DNA of 6,964 nucleotides, taken from Microcaldota archaeon (GTDB taxonomy: Archaea > Micrarchaeota > Micrarchaeia > Micrarchaeales > CABMGC01). Positions 1 to 4,609 of the stretch are shown here, one piece after another. The position numbers and the translations under genes are program-made. Position 1 is the stretch's first letter. Every line of letters begins with the position of its first letter. A model generated the notes under the pieces. It saw only the letters and a list, made by a program, of their open reading frames with translations, had not been told where the DNA came from and made no database searches. The stretch lies in NCBI GenBank assembly GCA_021805625.1, contig JAJZEU010000015.1, positions 1 through 6,964 of the forward strand, written 5' to 3'.

Positions 1-2
1 GT

Positions 3-902
3 ATATACGCAACTTCACTCACGCCTGATCCTGACACAGTGTTTTGGAGGATCTACAAAGGAATAGACATCAGGAAGTTGCAATACCTAATCAAGACGCA
101 GAGACCACCCAAGGGAACGCACCTGAAGATTCTGATAGACGGACACGATAAGATGTTTCATGGCAAGGATGCCTTGGGGATTGTAGGAACGAAACCAAAG
201 GATGGATCACACCATGCATTCAAGTATCTTGCGGCGTTCTCAGATTCTGACCCAAAAGGCATAGTGGCGTTAGAGGAACTATTCGACGGTTCAGTAACGA
301 ATGACGCCCAGAAGTTGATCGAAGAACTCACAAGAAACTACGTGATAGACCTCGTAATAATGGACGGTGAGTTCTATAAGGCGGAGTTCGCCAAATACCT
401 GACAGACGCCAAAATTGACTTCATCACCAGACGCACCGATACTGGTAACATACGTGAACTGAACATACCATACAACAAACCATACCCGTACAAAACCGAA
501 GTGAAAAGACCCGATGGCACGATAATAACTCTACATTACTGGCTTTATCGCTATAAGGGCAAGGATGGTGACTTCTACCTTGCCTCAAATATGCGAAAGG
601 GCGCAAAGGAAATGCGCAAACTCTACAAAACGAGATGGCATATCGAAACTGGATTCAGGGAAATCAACAGAGTTGAGATAAAGACGACGACAAGAGACTT
701 CCTCGTGAGGCTCTTTTTCTACATCGTTTCATGCATAGTGTATAATCTATGGCAAAGGATACGATTCAGGTACGACATCTTCGCTGTGAGGCTGGATGAA
801 GTTATGATGTGCATCAAGGAGTACATCAAGACATCGTTGTTTTCTGCGTCTGACATGCTGATGGGTCCAAGAATGCGCCACATACGGCTGCGGTTTTGGT
901 AG
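3..902 (+). CDS. IS4-superfamily DDE transposase, 5'-truncated by the window edge
   Basis: This enzyme cuts and joins DNA at the ends of an insertion sequence, using two metal ions held by three acidic residues. The likely triad is Asp at 138-140 (context ILIDGHDK), Asp at 363-365 (VIMDGEFY) and Glu at 645-647 (YKTRWHIETGFRE). The last block matches the Y-x2-R-x3-E part of the IS4 'YREK' signature, but the expected Lys position is Asn, followed by Arg. The segment FYLASNM before it is also typical. The frame has no stop back to base 3 (upstream residues IYATSLTPDPDT), so the GTG at 39 is probably an internal Val and the true start lies left of the window. It ends at TAG with an ordinary C-terminus. 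The architecture resembles archaeal ISH3-like elements, but the family is not certain. Terminal repeats could not be identified because the left end is missing. Confidence 0.85.
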   Translation: MYATSLTPDPDTVFWRIYKGIDIRKLQYLIKTQRPPKGTHLKILIDGHDKMFHGKDALGIVGTKPKDGSHHAFKYLAAFSDSDPKGIVALEELFDGSVTNDAQKLIEELTRNYVIDLVIMDGEFYKAEFAKYLTDAKIDFITRRTDTGNIRELNIPYNKPYPYKTEVKRPDGTIITLHYWLYRYKGKDGDFYLASNMRKGAKEMRKLYKTRWHIETGFREINRVEIKTTTRDFLVRLFFYIVSCIVYNLWQRIRFRYDIFAVRLDEVMMCIKEYIKTSLFSASDMLMGPRMRHIRLRFW

Positions 903-963
903 TTTTCCGATTCCCAAATCTTTGTGATGTTAGTGGCACTTCGTCTTTGTAGGTATTTTTACG

Positions 964-1173
964 TCAGTTTTGACATTCTTTTTGGCATCTCTGCTGTGTT
1001 TCTGGCCCAATTACTCTATCTCTAGCCTGATTTGCACTGCCTATACCAATAATTTCCAGGCAAACTCCCAAGAATCCTAGCTGTTATTCGGAACTACTGT
1101 ACAGTCTTTCCAAGAACTTAAACTCCGAAATCTCAGAGTCAGTCGCGGTATTTTTAGTTGTCGTTTTATCCAT
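964..1173 (-). pseudogene. Small minus-strand reading frame interrupted by one in-frame TAA
   Basis: From ATG at 1173 the frame reads MDKTTTKNTATDSEISEF and on to a TAA at 1086-1084 after 29 codons. It then continues in the same frame for 39 sense codons, with a hydrophobic stretch LGFLGVCLEIIGIG, a polar Cys/Gln-rich tail and a final TGA at 966-964. A TATA-like ATAAAAAG lies about 26 bases before the ATG, as expected for a leaderless archaeal transcript. The possibilities are a nonsense-mutated gene, a real 29-residue peptide, or chance. I recognise no family. TAA acts as a normal terminator elsewhere in the window (ends of the 1893-2555 gene and map), so codon reassignment is unlikely. Its position beside the transposase fits gene decay. 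Confidence 0.3.
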
Positions 1174-1195
1174 CGCATCGCCTTATTTGTAATAT

Positions 1196-1203
1196 CTTTT
1201 TAT
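1196..1203 (-). promoter_or_regulatory. TATA-like box for the 1173 minus-strand frame
   Basis: The minus strand reads ATAAAAAG, preceded by purine-rich GAGGAAAAAC, which could serve as a BRE. Its centre is about 26 bases upstream of the ATG at 1173, the usual archaeal TATA-to-start-site spacing, so the transcript would begin at or next to the ATG. Confidence 0.35.
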
Positions 1204-1213
1204 GTTTTTCCTC

Positions 1214-1225
1214 ATATTTAAATAT
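1214..1225. promoter_or_regulatory. Palindromic A+T-rich TATA-like element
   Basis: ATATTTAAATAT is a perfect 12-base palindrome in the most A+T-rich part of the window (about 1185-1260). It contains TTTAAATA, close to the archaeal TATA consensus, and could work in either direction. On the plus strand it would start transcription near 1245, about 20 bases before the GC-rich foldable island. Symmetry could also reflect a regulator site. Inference from sequence only. Confidence 0.4.
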
Positions 1226-1266
1226 TGTTAAAAATTAAAAATATGCAATAATGTTTGCTATTTTGA

Positions 1267-1372
1267 CTAGCGGGGCTTGCACATGACGTCGGTTGTCAAT
1301 AATTGGAGACTGCTTATTTCTGTTCCAGTCCGCTGGCAACCGGAAGTACTAATACACTTCGTATGACCGCTG
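1267..1372 (+). ncRNA. Candidate structured non-coding RNA (unclassified)
   Basis: This GC-rich island sits between two A+T-rich stretches and can form nested helices on the plus strand. P1 pairs 1268-1273 with 1367-1372 (five Watson-Crick pairs plus one G-T). P2 pairs 1289-1298 with 1334-1343 (ten pairs, two of them G-T). P3, inside P2, pairs 1308-1312 with 1326-1330. P4 is a hairpin of 1343-1347 with 1356-1360; its first base is shared with the end of P2. A TATA-like element lies at 1217-1224 and a T-rich run follows at 1376-1390, where an archaeal transcript could end. It does not fit a tRNA, 5S rRNA or a clear C/D or H/ACA RNA. The strand is uncertain because helices fold on both, and chance pairing is possible. 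Confidence 0.3.
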
Positions 1373-1385
1373 CAATATTATTATA

Positions 1386-1393
1386 TTTTTATA
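1386..1393 (+). promoter_or_regulatory. TATA-like box for the 1416 plus-strand frame
   Basis: TTTTTATA is centred about 26 bases upstream of the ATG at 1416, the spacing of a leaderless archaeal start. The T-rich run around it could also act as the terminator of the candidate RNA just upstream. Confidence 0.35.
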
Positions 1394-1415
1394 CCCATAG
1401 AGGAAGCGGGTTTTT

Positions 1416-1709
1416 ATGATATTTCAAAATAACGAATCTGGCAGTGCTGAGGATACTTAAGGAGCACGTGAAAAAGCCAAAAATCCAACCAAGGAAAACA
1501 CCCCAGCAGGCACAGAACCTGTTGATGCACCAGAAATGCAGGAAGCTGAGTCAGAAGCGCAGCTGCAGATACCTGAAATGCCTGCACCTTCTATTGCAAC
1601 CTTCAAATTATTATTACTTTCGACGGTATATGCAAGCATCTTATCCTCCTTTCAGCTTCTGCTTTCACTCCACATAAACGGCGCGGTTTTTCCAGCTGGT
1701 TTTTTATGA
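1416..1709 (+). pseudogene. Small membrane-protein-like gene broken by an in-frame TAA
   Basis: ATG at 1416 opens a frame reading MIFQNNESGSAEDT, then TAA at 1458-1460, then 82 further sense codons in the same frame up to TGA at 1707-1709. The downstream part has clear protein character. First comes a Pro/Glu/Ala-rich linker (codons 16-58, with ENTPAGTEPVDAPEMQEAE), then a hydrophobic segment (about codons 59-85, with FKLLLLSTVYASILSSFQLLL) that could span a membrane once or anchor the protein. A TATA-like box 26 bases before the ATG supports the start. The nearest internal restart is the ATG at 1536, which would give a 57-residue anchored peptide. A recent nonsense mutation or a sequencing error is the simplest reading. 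I recognise no family. Confidence 0.4.
1700..1705 (+). terminator. Possible poly-T archaeal terminator
   Basis: TTTTTT at the end of the 1416 frame, with an earlier TTTTT at 1687-1691, resembles the T-tract terminators of archaeal RNA polymerase. There is no strong hairpin. It lies between the broken 1416 frame and the next promoter region. Confidence 0.25.
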
Positions 1710-1744
1710 AGGGATAGCGGTACCATAATACAGGGTCAAAAGGG

Positions 1745-1834
1745 ATGCAGATGAAAGCAAGAAAGAGGATATACAGGGAACAGCTCTTCGGTGTCAGAAG
1801 ACACGCAAAAGACGCAAAAATAGGCTACGGCTGA
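1745..1834 (+). CDS. Possible 29-residue basic peptide
   Basis: ATG at 1745 opens a 29-codon frame (MQMKARKRIYREQLFGVRRH, then nine residues rich in Lys and Gly) ending at TGA 1832-1834. Nine of 29 residues are Lys or Arg, so it could bind nucleic acid or be the tail of an eroded gene. AAAAGGG lies directly before the ATG, too close for a good Shine-Dalgarno sequence, and no well-spaced TATA box is visible. A frame this short can occur by chance. Function unknown. Confidence 0.15.
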   Translation: MQMKARKRIYREQLFGVRRHAKDAKIGYG

Positions 1835-1864
1835 ACAGCACAGGTAACGCACCACTGTGAAGAG

Positions 1865-1872
1865 TATAAAAA
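1865..1872 (+). promoter_or_regulatory. TATA box of the 1893 gene
   Basis: TATAAAAA, preceded by purine-rich GTGAAGAG that fits a BRE, is centred about 25 bases upstream of ATG 1893. This is the clearest promoter in the window. It supports a leaderless transcript, the plus-strand orientation and the chosen start. Confidence 0.6.
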
Positions 1873-1892
1873 ACCATGCAAGCAAGTAATAC

Positions 1893-2555
1893 ATGGTGGC
1901 TGTATTGGGAACCGTTGCGGAAGCTGCGCCAACTAAGACGACAAATGCAAGGATAGAGAAAACAATAGACAAGTTTCTAAAAAGCCTTGGGGATGATTTC
2001 ACATATCCTTCCTATGATCCAGAAAATAATGTAGTGGAAAAGAAGCTCACTGCGGAAATGTTGACAGACATGCTGGATGTGGATGACTTCAAAGAATATC
2101 TGGAAGAAGCAGGAGAAAAGGAGGATCTCGACATATATCTCGTTGGTATGATGGACAACAATCTAGTAGCGAGGCTGAGTGACAGGCTGACAAACATGAA
2201 AGGAGTCATGAGCGATGACATTGGTGATACAAGCAGTAGCCTTGCAGCCGAGAGATTTATAATAGAGACGATCCTATACCACACGATGGTAATCAAAGAC
2301 CAGATAAAAGACATCATGAGGAAACGCGAGTGGGGCACAGACGACAACGGCATAAAGAAACTGGCAAGGAATGTGCTATTGTTTAGAGAATGCAGAGACC
2401 TGTCACTGTTTCTCTTTCTAGAATATTGGGAACAGGCTACCAAGGACATTCCAGAGCTTAAGAAACTGTTCGAGAAACTGCTCGAGAACAACACAGATAC
2501 AAGCTTCAAGAACATGTACCGCGGCAAAAAGGACGAAAACCTGGGTTTTGGCTAA
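1893..2555 (+). CDS. Hypothetical acidic, helical protein
   Basis: I do not recognise this 220-residue protein. It is rich in Lys, Glu, Asp and Leu. After a mildly hydrophobic Ala/Val start (residues 1-12), too short and weak to call a signal peptide, it appears largely alpha-helical. Helices are likely around 20-32, 52-75, 90-105, 116-143, 153-180 and 186-200. It has no membrane segment, metal-binding Cys/His cluster or known catalytic motif; there is one Cys, at 167. It is therefore probably cytosolic. The start is ATG 1893: an in-frame stop lies just upstream (1887-1889) and a TATA box sits at leaderless distance. It is convergent with trpS and their stop codons overlap. The A-rich coding strand makes the opposite strand look hydrophobic at 1736-2002, but the promoter favours this strand. 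It may be lineage-specific. Confidence 0.7.
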   Translation: MVAVLGTVAEAAPTKTTNARIEKTIDKFLKSLGDDFTYPSYDPENNVVEKKLTAEMLTDMLDVDDFKEYLEEAGEKEDLDIYLVGMMDNNLVARLSDRLTNMKGVMSDDIGDTSSSLAAERFIIETILYHTMVIKDQIKDIMRKREWGTDDNGIKKLARNVLLFRECRDLSLFLFLEYWEQATKDIPELKKLFEKLLENNTDTSFKNMYRGKKDENLGFG

Positions 2556-3679
2556 TCCTGCCTGAAGATATAATCTTCTGCCTTTCCAGCGGCCTTCTCC
2601 CTTGCCTTTTGGTGCTTTGCGAGGAATGCATTGAGCTTTTCTATAAGCATGCTTTTTAACTCTCCACTCAGTAGCACTCCAGACTTGTAGTCATTGTAAA
2701 CTGCTTCAAGTTTCCTGTCGTCTTCTTCGAAGAACCTCAGCCACTGGTATGAGGTGTCGATGTCGGGATTTCCCCCTTTCTTCCTGTGCTCTTCCACAGT
2801 GGATTGACCTCCGGAATAGGCGTACTTGTTTATCTTTCTCCTTACAGTATCAGCGTCGTCTATAGTGAATACGGCTGTGTCTTTTTTCGATGACGACATC
2901 TTGCCCTGCTCCGCCATGCCCTCGAGACCAGGAAGGAAGACGCTTTCTATCGATGCGGGCTTGTAGTAGCCGAGCTTCGGCAATACATCCCTCGCTATTC
3001 TGAAGTGCGCATCCTGGTCGACAGCATATGGTATAAGGCACGGAATATTCCTGCTGGCGAGTACTGAAGGCAGAAACGCAGGCACAGCCTGCATCGCCGT
3101 ATAGAATATTTCACCGATGTTGTACTCGTTCGTGAATCCAAAGGTTGCCTTGACTGTAGAAAATGTTATCTTCTTTGCTACTCTGCATGCCTGCCTGTAC
3201 ATCGTGCCTGCATGGCGCGTGTCTATGAGGAAGTGTGTCTTCTTGGGATTGAAGCCAAGGGCTATGATGTCAAGCATGTTCTCGTCTGTCCACTTGCCTA
3301 CTTCTTCCAGGGTAAGGCCTTCCTTGAACAAGAACTTCTCATCGTCAGTAAACTGGAACCACGCCTCAACGCCGAATTTGTCCTGCAGCCACTTCATGAA
3401 GATCCAAGGCACCATGTGGCCTATGTGCACTGGTCCTGTTGGTCCCCTTCCCGTATATAGGAAGAACGTGTTGCCCTTCTCGTACTCGTCAAGTATCCAG
3501 TCCATGTCGCGATGGGTGTAGAAGATCTTTCTCCTCAGCATGTAGTGCATGCTGCCTGCTATTTTCTCTATTCGCTTCAGCAGCGCGTCTGTTATGGGCT
3601 GAGTGCCGAACTGCTCCATGACTTTGGAATAGTCAACATCTCCCGTTACTTCCCATGGCGTCAGGGTAAAGCCTGCCAT
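2552..3679 (-). CDS. trpS: Tryptophanyl-tRNA synthetase (archaeal/eukaryotic type)
   Basis: This class I synthetase activates tryptophan with ATP and loads it onto tRNA-Trp in the cytoplasm. The 375 residues match the archaeal/eukaryotic TrpRS form in length and order. TPWEV near residues 7-11 and the D-Y pair at 16-17 are typical of its N-terminus. The ATP-binding HIGH motif is intact at 85-88 (RGPTGPVHIGHMVP). The tryptophan-pocket block IPYAVDQDAHFR lies at about 216-227, and KMSSS at 260-264. A helical C-terminal domain (about 275-365) should read the anticodon. The ATG is preceded, six bases away, by the Shine-Dalgarno-like GGAAGG. It lies 30 bases after map and is probably the last gene of a polB-map-trpS operon. 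Its TAG interlocks with the TAA of the convergent 1893 gene. No missing residue or frameshift is visible. Confidence 0.96.
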   Translation of the reverse strand: MAGFTLTPWEVTGDVDYSKVMEQFGTQPITDALLKRIEKIAGSMHYMLRRKIFYTHRDMDWILDEYEKGNTFFLYTGRGPTGPVHIGHMVPWIFMKWLQDKFGVEAWFQFTDDEKFLFKEGLTLEEVGKWTDENMLDIIALGFNPKKTHFLIDTRHAGTMYRQACRVAKKITFSTVKATFGFTNEYNIGEIFYTAMQAVPAFLPSVLASRNIPCLIPYAVDQDAHFRIARDVLPKLGYYKPASIESVFLPGLEGMAEQGKMSSSKKDTAVFTIDDADTVRRKINKYAYSGGQSTVEEHRKKGGNPDIDTSYQWLRFFEEDDRKLEAVYNDYKSGVLLSGELKSMLIEKLNAFLAKHQKAREKAAGKAEDYIFRQD

Positions 3680-3685
3680 GATATT

Positions 3686-3691
3686 CCTTCC
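3686..3691 (-). promoter_or_regulatory. Ribosome binding site of trpS
   Basis: GGAAGG on the minus strand, six bases before the ATG at 3679, fixes the trpS start and indicates translation from an internal site in a leadered operon mRNA. This contrasts with the leaderless starts proposed for the plus-strand genes. Confidence 0.6.
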
Positions 3692-3709
3692 ACAAAGCGC
3701 TATAAAAAC

Positions 3710-4609
3710 TTATTGTGTGATGATTCGCGCAGAATCCTTCTCAATGACCATGGTCTTCTCTGTCTGCGCCACTATGCCGTGGCTTTCTTCCACCAGCATA
3801 GGGAAGCTCTCGAGCGCATCGAGGGAGTATAGCTCGTTGAGCGCAGTCCTTACCATGAATTCTGAATTGTATCTTTGGATAAGCCACCTCAATGCAAACG
3901 GATAGGTGCTGTATGTGCTGCCTATGAATGAGAGCACATCCCTTGTTATGTTGAGCCTTGGGTTGGCGCTGCCCATCTTCTGGAAAATCTGCACAGTTTC
4001 GCTATCTGTTACCGTCCCCTTGCCTGTGGTGATGAATGTTTCTATTGCGATTACCTGCCCTTCCTTGAGTTCAGTGCCATCGCCGTTATCGTAATTCGGG
4101 ATGAAGATGTTTGCATGCAGCTCTCCGGCAATGATTTCGTGGCCGCCAAGGTTCCTTATAGGATTGAAGCCTGCTCCCTTGGCTATGTCCCCAACCTCCT
4201 TGCCTATCTCCCCAAGCTTCCTTCCTGCCTTGACCATTCCTATAGCCGCATCGAGCGCCATTTCGCTTGTTTCTATGAGCTTGCCGTAGCTGCCTGAGAG
4301 GTCGACTGTAATGGCGCAGTCCCCAAGCATGTCTTCCTTCCTGGCGCCGACGTCTACCTTTACAACATCAGTGGCAGTGAAAACCTTGGGGTCGTCGTAG
4401 CTCGGAGTATAATGGGCAGCCTCGTGGTTTACTGAAAGGTTGGTTGGGAAGGCCATCTCGAAGCCCTTCTCTTTTATGAAGGCTTCTGTTGCATTGGCGA
4501 CATCGACAAGCCTTGCTCCGGGCTTCACTAGGCTCTTCGCATACATCATGGCTTCATACGAGACCTTGCCCACTTCTGCATAAGCTTCGACATCCATGGC
4601 CATAAGCAT
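3710..4609 (-). CDS. map: Methionine aminopeptidase, type II (archaeal)
   Basis: This enzyme removes the initiator methionine from new proteins in the cytoplasm, using two divalent metal ions. Counting from ATG 4609 (299 residues), all expected pita-bread-fold residues are present. They are the catalytic His in AAHYTP (66), and metal ligands Asp in KVDVGA (86), Asp in GDCA (97), His in GGHEI (157), Glu in IAIETF (190) and Glu in AQTEKT (284). AFPTNLSVN before the first His is typical. The insertion between the last ligands (about 205-270) marks type II, and length agrees with archaeal enzymes lacking an N-terminal extension. Start choice is open: GTG 4612 and ATG 4609, 4603 and 4597 are in frame. 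ATG 4609 shares one base with the polB stop (TGATG), while GTG 4612 would give a four-base GTGA overlap. Either way translation is probably coupled to polB. Confidence 0.96.
   Translation of the reverse strand: MLMAMDVEAYAEVGKVSYEAMMYAKSLVKPGARLVDVANATEAFIKEKGFEMAFPTNLSVNHEAAHYTPSYDDPKVFTATDVVKVDVGARKEDMLGDCAITVDLSGSYGKLIETSEMALDAAIGMVKAGRKLGEIGKEVGDIAKGAGFNPIRNLGGHEIIAGELHANIFIPNYDNGDGTELKEGQVIAIETFITTGKGTVTDSETVQIFQKMGSANPRLNITRDVLSFIGSTYSTYPFALRWLIQRYNSEFMVRTALNELYSLDALESFPMLVEESHGIVAQTEKTMVIEKDSARIITQ

Noticed and set aside
424..606. 60-codon minus-strand frame inside the transposase
   Set aside because: It is antisense to the catalytic domain, with no promoter and no recognisable features.
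1267..1336. tRNA gene (seven-pair stem with GTTCCAGTCC nearby)
   Set aside because: The outer stem CTAGCGG/CCGCTGG is 70 bases apart, but no five-pair T-stem abuts it, the T-loop purine is missing and no anticodon arm forms.
1283..1366. 27-codon frame from ATG 1283 and an 11-codon frame from ATG 1251
   Set aside because: Both are short, the second is cut by TGA at once, and both lie in the GC-rich foldable island with no well-spaced promoter or ribosome binding site.
1736..2002. Minus-strand frame encoding a hydrophobic, signal-peptide-like 88-residue protein
   Set aside because: It overlaps the start of the 1893 gene and arises where the plus strand is purine-rich, which makes the reverse complement look hydrophobic. 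The TATA box at 1865 and the coherent plus-strand protein favour the plus strand. It has no clear promoter of its own.
3117..3521. 134-codon plus-strand frame opposite trpS
   Set aside because: It lies wholly inside the conserved catalytic region of trpS and has no protein-like domain of its own.
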